Source: Candidatus Saccharimonadota bacterium
GTDB taxonomy: Bacteria; Patescibacteriota; Saccharimonadia; Saccharimonadales; Saccharimonadaceae
DNA: 47,757 bases
Assembly (NCBI GenBank): GCA_009787015.1
Contig: WRGU01000050.1
Span: 1 to 47,757, forward strand
Direction of reading: 5' to 3'
The notes beneath the pieces were generated by a model. The model made no database searches, was not told the DNA's origin, and was given only the letters and a program-made list of their open reading frames with translations. Numbering within the stretch: position 1 is the first letter of the stretch; each line of letters starts with the position of its first letter. The translations under genes and the position numbers were made by a program. Shown one piece after another: positions 34,582-42,713 of this stretch.

Positions 34582-35020
34582 TTTCCTCCTCTATTTTGAA
34601 ACTTTCTGACTTGAAATTGCTGTAATACCGTCCACGTTCGGCGGTGAATTTTAGCACGCAATAATCTGGATCGGTCACGCCTTTTTTGTAATACAGAGTG
34701 TCGCCGAATTGCCATAACATCTCTTTACTGGCTGCGTCGGTCAAAACTTCCATTTTGCCGATCAACATCACACCCTGATAATTAAATCGACCTTTTTCGT
34801 AAAAGTAAATACTGGCACGCGGATTTTTTTGGTATTGCCCAACCCGCATCGAAGACGTATTAGTGCTGAACCAAAAAATCTTTGGTCCTTGCGTAAAATC
34901 GTTTTTGCGCGGCACCAACATCGCTTTCATATTCGGAAAACCGTTTTCATCAATAGACGCGACAAACACAGTTTTTGATTTCGCGACCAAATTCTCAACC
35001 TTTTTTAATACGTCCTTCAT
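34574..35020 (-). CDS. Pyridoxamine 5'-phosphate oxidase-like flavoprotein (2)
   Basis: 148 residues, a split-barrel FMN-binding fold: 'TVFVASIDENGFPNMKAMLVPR' region (about 18-39), 'KIFWFSTNTSSMRVGQYQKNPRASIYFY' (about 46-73). Similar proteins are general-stress FMN-binding proteins. The ATG at 35020 has GAGGAGAA before it and forms an ATGA overlap with the preceding PPOX gene. The adjacent gene is a related but distinct split-barrel protein. Confidence 0.8.
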   Translation of the reverse strand: MKDVLKKVENLVAKSKTVFVASIDENGFPNMKAMLVPRKNDFTQGPKIFWFSTNTSSMRVGQYQKNPRASIYFYEKGRFNYQGVMLIGKMEVLTDAASKEMLWQFGDTLYYKKGVTDPDYCVLKFTAERGRYYSNFKSESFKIEEENA

Positions 35021-35469
35021 TTCTTCTCCTCGTATGTAAAATAACAATGAAATCTCACTAAACCATCTTCCATCTCGCGCACCTCGGTTCTTCCTTCGTC
35101 TAAATCACAGATTGGAGCGGCGAAAATATCGTCGGTCACGTCTAAACCGCGATCGAGAATCAATTTCTTCGCGCAATCATATTCCTGACCAATTAATTTG
35201 TGCGCCACAGTTTTAATATGCACTGACCGCGAATGTTCTAAATCATAATTCACAATCGAAATAAAGCAACGCGGATCGCGCGCCAGATTTTCCGCATGCA
35301 TCGTGCCACGGCGATTATCAAACACAATTTGATTATTCTCCTCATCAAACGCCCACCACCCCAGCGGTGTCGCCCACGGCGAACCGTCGGCGCAAGTTGT
35401 CGCGATAGTCATAAATTGACTGTCACTTAAAATATCTGATAGATTTTCATCAAACACTTTACCGTTCAT
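35017..35469 (-). CDS. Pyridoxamine 5'-phosphate oxidase-like flavoprotein (1)
   Basis: 150 residues with the split-barrel pattern 'FMTIATTCADGSPWATPLGWW' region (about 19-39) and 'NLARDPRCFISIVNYD' (about 63-78), as in PPOX-family FMN or heme-binding oxidoreductases. It overlaps the BRO gene by 11 nt upstream and the second PPOX gene by 4 nt. Confidence 0.8.
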   Translation of the reverse strand: MNGKVFDENLSDILSDSQFMTIATTCADGSPWATPLGWWAFDEENNQIVFDNRRGTMHAENLARDPRCFISIVNYDLEHSRSVHIKTVAHKLIGQEYDCAKKLILDRGLDVTDDIFAAPICDLDEGRTEVREMEDGLVRFHCYFTYEEKK

Positions 35470-36007
35470 CTTTCTCTCCTTTGATCAATTTCCTTTTTCG
35501 ATTGCCTAGTTCTTCGGCATTCTTAGAACTAATTAGACCGCGCCCCAATTTCTTTTCTAAATCAACACGAGCGTTTTTGGCGACGCTCGCGCCGGTTTTG
35601 GCGATTTTGGCGCTTTCTGTCAATGTCGCTGGTTGTTCATCAATCGAAATTTCGGTCGCGGAAACTTCCGCCAACCAAAGTTTGAACGGTTCGGCTTTTT
35701 TACTGGGAATTGACTGAACTAGGCGTAAGATTTGTTCGGTATCCATAACATCAGTCAAGCGTTTTTTGCCGTCCTCAGCCCTCATTTTCAACTGGTAACA
35801 ATTTGTTACCAGTTGATTCGCACCTTCTTTGACTAAGCGTCCTTTTAATACCTTCCAATACTTTCGCGCGGATTGATAATCGCTGTCCGTCAGAACTCGC
35901 ACGATATCCACCACTGAAAACCACCATTTTTCGTTCTCTTCGTCCCAAATCGAACGAACCTGCTGTTTCTGAAATAACCGCACTTTATTTGTCATTTCCG
36001 CATTCAT
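35459..36007 (-). CDS. BRO-N domain (phage antirepressor-like) protein
   Basis: 182 residues. 'RSIWDEENEKWWFSVVDIVRVLTDSDYQSARKYWKVLK' region (about 18-55) and 'DVMDTEQILRLVQSIPSKKAEPFKLWLAEV' (about 85-114) are the BRO N-terminal domain found in phage and viral antirepressors and common in bacterial chromosomes. The C-terminal part is a basic helix. DNA-binding regulator is the likely role. It is embedded between gatA and gatB with overlaps of 4 and 11 nt, so it is co-translated with a housekeeping operon. Confidence 0.83.
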   Translation of the reverse strand: MNAEMTNKVRLFQKQQVRSIWDEENEKWWFSVVDIVRVLTDSDYQSARKYWKVLKGRLVKEGANQLVTNCYQLKMRAEDGKKRLTDVMDTEQILRLVQSIPSKKAEPFKLWLAEVSATEISIDEQPATLTESAKIAKTGASVAKNARVDLEKKLGRGLISSKNAEELGNRKRKLIKGEKDER

Positions 36008-36423
36008 ATCGCCCCCAAATCCCTCAATGATTTTTTATATGCGGAGATCGCGCGTTTGACGACCGCGATATCGATTTTTTCATCCGGTTTATCGGCGATT
36101 TGTTCGCGCCATTTTGTCGCCGCCAAAATGGTTTTAACACTGCTAATGTCTTTGGCTTTTTTCAACTTTTCCGCGACATCTTCGCCGTCGATTTTCAATT
36201 CGTCCAACACGTCGTTCAACATTTTATCGATCGTCAGCAGCGCGAATTTATACGTCGCCGCATTATTTTTATCCAAACCATTTTCGATTTTCAACCACTC
36301 CGCGCGGTATTTCTGCTGATCCAACGAACTCGGACGACCGCGCGTTATGATAATAATCGCCAAAATCGTCAACGTCAAAATAACAATTATCGAAAACGCG
36401 ATAATCTGGATCAGGTCATTCAT
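36004..36423 (-). CDS. Single-pass membrane protein of unknown function
   Basis: 139 residues: an N-terminal transmembrane helix (about 5-28) and a helical cytoplasmic domain with 'YKFALLTIDKMLNDVLDELKIDGEDVAEKLK' region (about 58-88). This resembles small conserved proteins seen in CPR genomes but I cannot name a family. ATGA overlaps with gatA upstream and BRO downstream. Confidence 0.65.
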   Translation of the reverse strand: MNDLIQIIAFSIIVILTLTILAIIIITRGRPSSLDQQKYRAEWLKIENGLDKNNAATYKFALLTIDKMLNDVLDELKIDGEDVAEKLKKAKDISSVKTILAATKWREQIADKPDEKIDIAVVKRAISAYKKSLRDLGAI

Positions 36424-37820
36424 TTCTCAACCTCCTTCGCGAACGCTAACAACCGCGCATCAGATTTTTGCGGACCAATAATTTGAATGCCGATCGGCAA
36501 ACCGTTTTTTGACTCGCCGTTCGGAATCGAGATTGCCGGCAGACCCGCGAGCGACGGTGGCGTGGTCATTAGATCCGCTAGGTAATCTTTGATTGGATCA
36601 CCGGCGTGTGCACCGATCTTCCACGCCGTTTCCGGCGCGGTCGGTCCGATTAAGAAATCATACTCAGCGAACAATTTGTCGAATTCCTGAATCAGAAGCG
36701 TACGCGCTTTCTGCGCCTGTAAATAATACGCGTCGAAATAACCACTCGACAGCACATACGAACCGATCATGACGCGGCGTTTGTTTTCCGGCACGAAACC
36801 AATGTCGCGCGACAAACTGTAAACTCCCTCGAGATCTTTTGCGTCTTTCGCACGAACGCCGTATCGCACCCCGTCATACCGCGCCAAATTCGACGACAAT
36901 TCCGCTGGTACGACGATGTAATAAATCGCGATTGCGTATTTTGCCATCGGCAACGTTACGTTACTAACTGAATGTCCCATCTCTGTTAATTTAGTTACAT
37001 ACTCGCGCGTTCGCGCCACAATTTCCGGATCGACACCCTCACCAACATATTCCTCGATCAAACCGATTTTCAGATTTTTCGGCACGACAGTTTCGGTTTT
37101 ATAATAATCCGGGTGGACCGTAGCATCCCGACCGTCCTGTCCCGCCAAAATTTCCATCAGGATCTCCGCATCGGCAACCGTACGCGTCAGCGGTCCGAGT
37201 ACGTCCGTGGACGACGCCATCGCCACCACACCGTAGCGCGAAATCGCGCCATACGTCGGTTTGTAACCCACTACGCCGTTAAACGACGCTGGTTCGCGAA
37301 TCGACCCGCCCGTGTCCGATCCCATCGCGAAAGGCACAACGCCCGCCGCAACCGCGACCGCCGATCCGCCCGACGAACCGCCCGCCACACGATCGAAATC
37401 GGCGACATTATGCGTTGGGCCGTAACCACTGTTTTCGGTCGATCCACCATGCGCGAACGCGTCCAAATTAGTCTTGCCAATTAAAATCGCACCCTCGTTG
37501 TTCAAGCGTTCAATCGCCGTCGCGTTGATTGGACTTTCAAAATTCTCCAAAATCTGCGCCGCCGCTGTAGTGTGACCGACTGTAGTCAAATAATTATCCT
37601 TTACTGCGTACGGCACACCCGCCAAGCGCCCGACATCCTCACCCCGCGCAATTCGAGCGTCAATTTCGTCCGCCCGCACCAACGCTTCGTCCTCTAAAAC
37701 TTCCAAAAACGCGTGTAGCTTTTCATTCGCCCGCGCTGCCGCGATGGCTTTTTCGACTTCCGCCCGCGCCGAACTTTTACCCGACCGCACCGCCTCAACA
37801 ATTTTCAAAATTTCGCCCAT
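36420..37820 (-). CDS. gatA: Aspartyl/glutamyl-tRNA amidotransferase subunit A
   Basis: 466 residues of the amidase-signature family. Catalytic Lys in 'PYAVKDNY' (about 75), and the two Ser in 'GGSSGGSAVAVAAG' (about 146-159) and 'GSDTGGSIREPA' (about 168-179). It hydrolyses glutamine to supply ammonia to GatB. The start overlaps the NUDIX gene by 16 nt. gatC, gatA and gatB are in one operon but separated by other genes. Confidence 0.97.
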   Translation of the reverse strand: MGEILKIVEAVRSGKSSARAEVEKAIAAARANEKLHAFLEVLEDEALVRADEIDARIARGEDVGRLAGVPYAVKDNYLTTVGHTTAAAQILENFESPINATAIERLNNEGAILIGKTNLDAFAHGGSTENSGYGPTHNVADFDRVAGGSSGGSAVAVAAGVVPFAMGSDTGGSIREPASFNGVVGYKPTYGAISRYGVVAMASSTDVLGPLTRTVADAEILMEILAGQDGRDATVHPDYYKTETVVPKNLKIGLIEEYVGEGVDPEIVARTREYVTKLTEMGHSVSNVTLPMAKYAIAIYYIVVPAELSSNLARYDGVRYGVRAKDAKDLEGVYSLSRDIGFVPENKRRVMIGSYVLSSGYFDAYYLQAQKARTLLIQEFDKLFAEYDFLIGPTAPETAWKIGAHAGDPIKDYLADLMTTPPSLAGLPAISIPNGESKNGLPIGIQIIGPQKSDARLLAFAKEVEK

Positions 37821-38266
37821 TTTTCCTCACTTTCCGAATATCTCGCAATAACTTTTTTGATACCCTCGTATATTCTAAATTCTGGTTTTATAATTTCCTC
37901 TACCGGAACCCAGCGTTGTCCGATGACGAATCTTGATTCACTGGGATCAAAAACGAATTCTGTATCATCGGGCATTTCGCAAACGAAAATCAGGTTGATT
38001 TTATCCTCGATTCCAAATCGTTCAACGTGATATATGATAAAATCCGCATGAATCAGTTCGCCCGTATATTCCACACCGATTTCCTCGTGCAGTTCGCGAC
38101 GCAACGCCGAATCGAGCGATTCGCCGTACTCAAAATGTCCGCCGGGGATATTAAAGGAGTGATCATCATATTCGCGCAAAAAAACTTTCGTATGATCTGG
38201 ATTAAAAATCACCGCGCGACATGACACCTCAAACAAATCTTCGCCGCGCTCGGTTTTATGCCTCAC
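37805..38266 (-). CDS. NUDIX hydrolase
   Basis: 153 residues. The Nudix box GX5EX7REUXEEXGU is complete at 'GGHFEYGESLDSALRRELHEEIGV' (about 41-64). It should hydrolyse a nucleoside diphosphate linked to another moiety, with Mg2+; substrate unknown. Overlaps: 4 nt with the HIT gene and 16 nt with gatA. Confidence 0.9.
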   Translation of the reverse strand: MRHKTERGEDLFEVSCRAVIFNPDHTKVFLREYDDHSFNIPGGHFEYGESLDSALRRELHEEIGVEYTGELIHADFIIYHVERFGIEDKINLIFVCEMPDDTEFVFDPSESRFVIGQRWVPVEEIIKPEFRIYEGIKKVIARYSESEEKWAKF

Positions 38267-38718
38267 TGCTGCACCCCCAAAATCCGATCCTGAATCGCAC
38301 GCAATTTGTCGTCGTCCATTTTCGGACCCTCAATCGTTGTCAAAAATCCGCGATATTTTTCTACGAATTCCGTATCGTGCGACAGAGTATGCACATCCGA
38401 CATTAAATCACCGTGTAGCGGGTATAATTTAACATGCACATACGCTACACCCGTGCCTTCGATGACCAATGCCACACGCGTCACATCGAATGCTTTTTTC
38501 AGAATCTTTGCAACTTTTTGCGCCGCAATTTGCAGCGCCGCGAATTCCGATTCCGACAGTTCCGCAAAATCATCACCGATATTCTTCTTCGGGATCAGCA
38601 CCGTCAAACCGGGCGTGTTTGGAAACGGCGTCAGAAAAGCCATGTGATTATCGTCCTGCCACACCACGTACGCGTCCATTGTACCCGCCGCAATCTTATC
38701 AAAAATAGTTTCGCTCAT
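38263..38718 (-). CDS. HIT-family protein with degenerate triad
   Basis: 151 residues of the HIT fold ('MSETIFDKIAAGTMDAYVVWQDD' start, 'LTPFPNTPGLTVLIPKK'). The HxHxHxx triad reads 'YVHVKLY' (about 104-110): only the central, nucleophilic His is kept, while the first and third are Tyr and Lys. Hydrolysis of a nucleotide conjugate is possible but needs caution. ATGA overlap with the NUDIX gene; 8 nt after gatC. Confidence 0.83.
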   Translation of the reverse strand: MSETIFDKIAAGTMDAYVVWQDDNHMAFLTPFPNTPGLTVLIPKKNIGDDFAELSESEFAALQIAAQKVAKILKKAFDVTRVALVIEGTGVAYVHVKLYPLHGDLMSDVHTLSHDTEFVEKYRGFLTTIEGPKMDDDKLRAIQDRILGVQQ

Positions 38719-38726
38719 CTTTCTCC

Positions 38727-39008
38727 TTATAATACTTTTGGTACTTTCACCTGATTATTTTTCGCTTCCGGCGCGAGTTTTAACAACTTCTCGCGCGGAA
38801 TTTGTTGCTCTATCGCGTCCTCGCGACAAACATTTTTCAGCCCCGTTACCTGATACGTCGGCTGAACACCCGCCGTGTCCAGCTCCTTTAACTGTTCGAT
38901 ATAACCCAAAATGTTTTCCAAATCGACCGTCAAACTTTTCAACTCATCATCACCCAGTGCGATCTTCGACAACGCCGCCAAATACGCCACATCAGATTTT
39001 GTAACCAT
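38727..39008 (-). CDS. gatC: Aspartyl/glutamyl-tRNA amidotransferase subunit C
   Basis: 93 residues, full length. 'VAYLAALSKIALGDDELKSLTVDLENILGYIEQLKELDT' (about 7-45) is the family pattern; GatC wraps around GatA and GatB and stabilises the complex. First gene of the long operon. A TACAAT -10 box lies about 40 nt upstream with a GGGGAAGAAAG site, so this operon has a leader. Confidence 0.93.
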   Translation of the reverse strand: MVTKSDVAYLAALSKIALGDDELKSLTVDLENILGYIEQLKELDTAGVQPTYQVTGLKNVCREDAIEQQIPREKLLKLAPEAKNNQVKVPKVL

Positions 39009-39068
39009 GATCTTTCTTCCCCGCTTTCTGTGAAACTTTGTTCATGTAAATATTGTAGCATATTTATC

Positions 39069-39222
39069 TGGTCATTGCGAACGCGCACTAATGTCATTGC
39101 GAGCAAAGCGAAGCAATCTAATCGTAAACAATATATCATAACTGATATAAAAAACTGCGACATCAAGTGCGACATCTTTTGGGCATTCTACCTCTGTCGA
39201 AGTGCGACATTCACTGCGACAT
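39069..39222. repeat. Intergenic REP-like sequence and GCGACAT repeats
   Basis: The gene-free stretch 39009-39308 holds a TCATTGCGAGC...GCGAAGCAATC palindrome-type repeat (about 39091-39120) and four copies of GCGACAT (39157, 39169, 39204, 39216), two of them within GTGCGACAT. No coding potential seen. The gat operon promoter and the epimerase promoter lie at its two edges. Confidence 0.55.
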
Positions 39223-39308
39223 TTCGCCCCATCTTTCTTCCTGAAAAAATTACACGTGCAATAATTATATATAGATCAAAATTTCCCGATTTGTGATATA
39301 ATCAAGTT

Positions 39309-39950
39309 ATGGCTAGTATCGTTCCCACCATCACCGCGATGAATACGACCGAGTATGCGCGTCAATTGGCGCGGCTCGAGTTTGCACCGCGAATTCATAT
39401 TGATATTGCCGACGGGGATTTTGCGCCGTCGCGGACGGTGAATTTGAACCAGCTTTATTGGGATGATGATAAGGTTGTCGATTTGCATTTGATGGTGCGG
39501 CGGCCAGCGGAATGGTTGCATCAAGTAGTGGCGCTCGCACCGAATTTGGTGGTGTTGCATGTCGAGTCCGATGATGCGAATGAAAATCTGCCGAAAATCG
39601 CGGCGCATCTAGGCAAATTCGGGATTAAATTCGGCATCGCAATTCTGCCCGAGACGACTGTCGAGTCGGTACAAAATTTGATCGAGATCGCTGATTATGT
39701 TCTAGTTTTCGGCGGACATTTGGGATATCAGGGCGGAACAGCGGATTTAATGCAATTATCGAAAGCCATGCAAATTCGCACTATCAATCCCGACATCGAA
39801 ATCGCATGGGACGGCGGCGCAAATGCTGATAATATCACCGAGATCGCCCGTGCCGGAATTGACGTTATCAACGTTGGTTCGGCGATCATGGAAAGTGACG
39901 AACCGGAAAAGGCTTATAAAGAATTGCTTGACTTCTGCGGTACTTTATAG
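39309..39950 (+). CDS. Ribulose-phosphate 3-epimerase family protein
   Basis: 213 residues of the TIM-barrel epimerase family. 'HIDIADGDFAPSRTV' (about 32-46, metal ligands His and Asp), 'VDLHLMV' (about 59-65), 'VVLHVES' and 'AWDGGANADNI' (about 167-177, catalytic Asp) are present. It would interconvert ribulose and xylulose 5-phosphate; as the sequence is divergent, another ketose phosphate is possible. A TATAAT box (39297-39302) ends 6 nt before the ATG (leaderless). Confidence 0.82.
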   Translation: MASIVPTITAMNTTEYARQLARLEFAPRIHIDIADGDFAPSRTVNLNQLYWDDDKVVDLHLMVRRPAEWLHQVVALAPNLVVLHVESDDANENLPKIAAHLGKFGIKFGIAILPETTVESVQNLIEIADYVLVFGGHLGYQGGTADLMQLSKAMQIRTINPDIEIAWDGGANADNITEIARAGIDVINVGSAIMESDEPEKAYKELLDFCGTL

Positions 39951-39964
39951 TATACTAGACAGAT

Positions 39965-40789
39965 ATGGCAGACATGGAGCAACAACGCACCGCAATAATG
40001 TTGCGTTCACGCAGGAGCGACTATGACGGGTTGAGCGAGTCGGAGTTAGCGTACATCAATCGTTATAACCGCCAGAGCAGTTCAACGTATGGTTTGACAC
40101 CGTTCGGGAACGAGCCGCCGCAGTTTGAATATTACGCCGATGAGAGCGACGAGGAACTACTAAACCGCAGAGTGTGCGTCAATTTCGCGTTGTGCATTGA
40201 GGACTATCAGATACGGGTTGACTTACATAATAGATGCCGCGGGCTGGACGGATTTCTAGAATCGCCCGATGGGTACAGATTACCGCCAGGTATGAGTAAA
40301 TTGCAGGCTCGCAATTTACTGATTAACGATATAATATGTGACTCGAAATATAATCCGGACGGGCGCATTCGTCCGGTGGACAGAGAGGACGAACCTATTC
40401 CGGAGGGGCATCACCTCGCCACCGTGATTTTAGCGGGTCTGGCGGGCGGAAAACCAAACGAGTCTTTTCGTTATCACGACTTTCATTGTTTCAGAAAAAT
40501 GAGCGACGGTCATTATTATTATAAATCCGCCAAAGGCGAAGTCTGTAGCCGGTTTGCCAACGACGGTGGCAGAATTGTTTCAATCAAGCCCACGAAGGAC
40601 GACCGCGTCGAGTTCACGACCGAAGACCACGTCCGCCCTAAAGTGTATTTACCAGCAGACGCGCGCCTCGCTGTCGATGCCCTAATCGCTCAACTAAAAG
40701 TCGGCGATCGCGTAGGACAGTATGATTGCGACGGACGCGAGTTCCTCGGTCCGACGCGCTTCGTCGGGTATTATGTGGTTAGGGATTGA
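39965..40789 (+). CDS. Hypothetical protein
   Basis: 274 residues, soluble, no recognised domain. It contains a Cys/His-rich central part ('HDFHCFRKMSDGHYYYKSAKGEVC', about 171-194, not quoted as a known motif) and an N-terminal Arg/Ser-rich region. The TATACT box (39951-39956) ends 8 nt before the ATG, so it has its own promoter despite the 14-nt gap to the epimerase. It is the last gene before the second island. Confidence 0.6.
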   Translation: MADMEQQRTAIMLRSRRSDYDGLSESELAYINRYNRQSSSTYGLTPFGNEPPQFEYYADESDEELLNRRVCVNFALCIEDYQIRVDLHNRCRGLDGFLESPDGYRLPPGMSKLQARNLLINDIICDSKYNPDGRIRPVDREDEPIPEGHHLATVILAGLAGGKPNESFRYHDFHCFRKMSDGHYYYKSAKGEVCSRFANDGGRIVSIKPTKDDRVEFTTEDHVRPKVYLPADARLAVDALIAQLKVGDRVGQYDCDGREFLGPTRFVGYYVVRD

Positions 40790-40840
40790 GTGTTAGCTTC
40801 TCTTAAAATGCTCGTGAATTCTTGATCTATCAAAGCGCAA

Positions 40841-40866
40841 TGGCAACACACGTCAGATATACTGTC
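40841..40866 (+). repeat. Island boundary motif, copy C
   Basis: ACGTCANNTATACTGTC at 40850-40866, preceded by GGCAACAC as in copy A. It marks the change from core-type genes to the Firmicutes-like island and is followed 21 nt later by array C. Confidence 0.6.
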
Positions 40867-40887
40867 CGCTGCAATTCTAGTATATCA

Positions 40888-41012
40888 TGCACCCAAGTGT
40901 TGAATCAACCGCTCTAGCGGGAGCAAGCTTTGCACCCAACTGTTGAACGAATCGCCTGCGGGAAATATTTCTGCACCCAGGTGCTGAATTATTCTCTATT
41001 CCATGCACCCGT
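40888..41012 (+). repeat. TGCACCC tandem repeat array C
   Basis: TGCACCC starts at 40888, 40931, 40972 and 41004 (periods 43, 41 and 32), with the second box close to AAGTGTTGAATCAACCG in the first three. Spacing matches array A, but intervening sequence does not. The first interval has a CCGC/GCGG mini-hairpin. It ends against the stop of the Abi gene. Confidence 0.7.
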
Positions 41013-41018
41013 AGCGAG

Positions 41019-41930
41019 TTAGCCGGCGCTGTCCTTGGATACTTCCTTTTGATTTCGTTCGGCAACGGCCAATATAAAGTCTGACATTGCAATAGCTGAG
41101 TTAAGCAGTAATCTTGCGTGATGTTCCTCAATGTTGAGCCGCTTGCTTCCAACCCCGTGCGCATCGCTATCCTTGTTTCGCATTTCGGCAATAGCCGTCA
41201 ATATCTTTTCCAGCCCTGACAGAAGCACGTTAATGCGTTTGTCTGCTTCTTTTGATTGATGCATGTTATACAAACCCTTTACTTGCTTATATAAGGACGT
41301 AATGTCTCCGCTTTCGGACGGGGTTTGACCTTTTAATTCAATGACATAGCAGAACACCTCTTCAACCAGAGTTCGGCACTTGGTTACTGCGCTGTCATAG
41401 TTGGAGTTATCTATGTCGTCCTTTGCCCTTTCGGCGAGAGTCTTTATGTAATCGCGGTCAATGATTTTTATCTTAGGGGCTTCTATGGTTACCTTTGCAT
41501 CTATCGGTTTTACAATAAACGTTTTATTTACTATGACAAGCTCGTGTCCGCCGAAATACAATTGCCCGTTTATCTGTTCAACGACCGTTTTGATGATATG
41601 CTGATATGTGTTATCAATTTTGCTTGGAGTCAATCCTCGCATTTTTTCGGCGAATTTATCTTTGGCGAATAGGTAGGCGAGTAATTGCTGGACTTTATCC
41701 CGTTCGATACAATACGCCAACAGGTTATCAAGATATACCCAGCGGCTCAGCGATCCTCCACTCCAGCCATATTCGACGGGTAATCCAAATGCGGTTGATA
41801 AATCGCATAGCATCGGACCACTGAGATACGGCAATGAAACTTTTACGCCGTTATATTCTCCGAAGTCCTTATCCCCATCAAGGATTGAGAGAACCTCTTT
41901 GCTTTTCAAAAGACTATATTTTGGCACCAT
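41019..41930 (-). CDS. Abortive-infection C-terminal (Abi_C/HEPN-like) protein
   Basis: 303 residues from ATG 41930. The C-terminal 120 residues match the Abi_C domain; 'MRNKDSDAHGVG' (about 258-269) gives the R-N-x5-H motif of HEPN-type RNases. A central region (about 150-245) is helical; the N-terminal part (about 1-145) is unassigned. Likely a phage-defence protein that acts by RNA cleavage, by family analogy. A TATAAT (41941-41946) lies 10 nt upstream; an alternative ATG at 41942 lies inside that box. The gene stands alone at the island edge. Confidence 0.78.
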   Translation of the reverse strand: MVPKYSLLKSKEVLSILDGDKDFGEYNGVKVSLPYLSGPMLCDLSTAFGLPVEYGWSGGSLSRWVYLDNLLAYCIERDKVQQLLAYLFAKDKFAEKMRGLTPSKIDNTYQHIIKTVVEQINGQLYFGGHELVIVNKTFIVKPIDAKVTIEAPKIKIIDRDYIKTLAERAKDDIDNSNYDSAVTKCRTLVEEVFCYVIELKGQTPSESGDITSLYKQVKGLYNMHQSKEADKRINVLLSGLEKILTAIAEMRNKDSDAHGVGSKRLNIEEHHARLLLNSAIAMSDFILAVAERNQKEVSKDSAG

Positions 41931-42139
41931 TCTATCCCCCATTATACACCCTAAACCCTTAATGCCCTCGCTAGCGTTGCCGCTAAACGTCCCACTTAAA
42001 TATTATATCACCAGTATAAGCATAAGTCAATTATTTGCTTCAAATTCACAACAGCCCCAACCGCACCCCAAATCATCAGATGCTAGACCGCGTCTTCTTG
42101 AGAAGTATCGGAAGGCTTCGTTTGCTCCTCCTGCAGCTT

Positions 42140-42424
42140 CTAGTCCTCCATCTGCCTATGGTATTCCGCCATTATTTCGTCGGCATCACCATAGTAAGGA
42201 GATGCGACAAATTCCACCTTATGTTTTTTGCAATACTCCCGGATTTTTTGCGGGTCTGTCCGTTCGGGGATGGTGTCCACAAAAACAGCCTTGACTTCCA
42301 CGCCGGCCTGGTCTAGCCAGCCCGCAATCCGCTTTTGTTGGCTTTCCGCGCTTTCTTTGGTTGCCTCGCGGCAATAAATGATGGCGGTTGCCTTGTATCT
42401 CTTTTCTGGTTTATGGTTTGTCAT
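42140..42424 (-). CDS. Serine-recombinase-like N-terminal domain protein
   Basis: 94 residues. 'ATAIIYCREATKESAESQQKRIAGWLDQAG' region (about 12-41) and 'VEVKAVFVDTIPER' (about 42-55) look like the resolvase fold, and 'CREAT' replaces the usual YxRvS, so the catalytic Ser appears missing. There is no DNA-binding or zinc-ribbon part. It may be a truncated or repurposed recombinase domain. The start has AAGGAAGG upstream. Confidence 0.6.
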   Translation of the reverse strand: MTNHKPEKRYKATAIIYCREATKESAESQQKRIAGWLDQAGVEVKAVFVDTIPERTDPQKIREYCKKHKVEFVASPYYGDADEIMAEYHRQMED

Positions 42425-42507
42425 AGCCTTCCTTCCTTGTTATTATGCTATTTCCCCTCCTATTTGGAACGGGGCACACACACGTATAACTCGGATGGAT
42501 TTAAAAA

Positions 42508-42542
42508 GCAAGCACTTTTTCCAATAATTCATTGGTGCTTGC
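42508..42542 (-). terminator. Hairpin, terminator-like on the minus strand
   Basis: GCAAGCAC (42508-42515) pairs with GTGCTTGC (42535-42542); on the minus strand it is followed by TTTTT. No minus-strand gene ends just before it, so it may be a relic. The rest of 42425-42692 is C-rich and shows only the TATACT promoter near 42672 for the next gene. Confidence 0.45.
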
Positions 42543-42713
42543 GCATTTGTCAAGAAATGTTACAACACCACCCAGCCGCCCTCAAAACGGCGCTATTTTC
42601 CTTCTTGCTCCCTTGTCGCACCGCCCCCAACCCCACGTCGCCCAACCCTTGCCAACCCTTGATTTTTCTCCTATACTGGCGCCACCCAATTTATGAAAGG
42701 TGGTACATTAACA

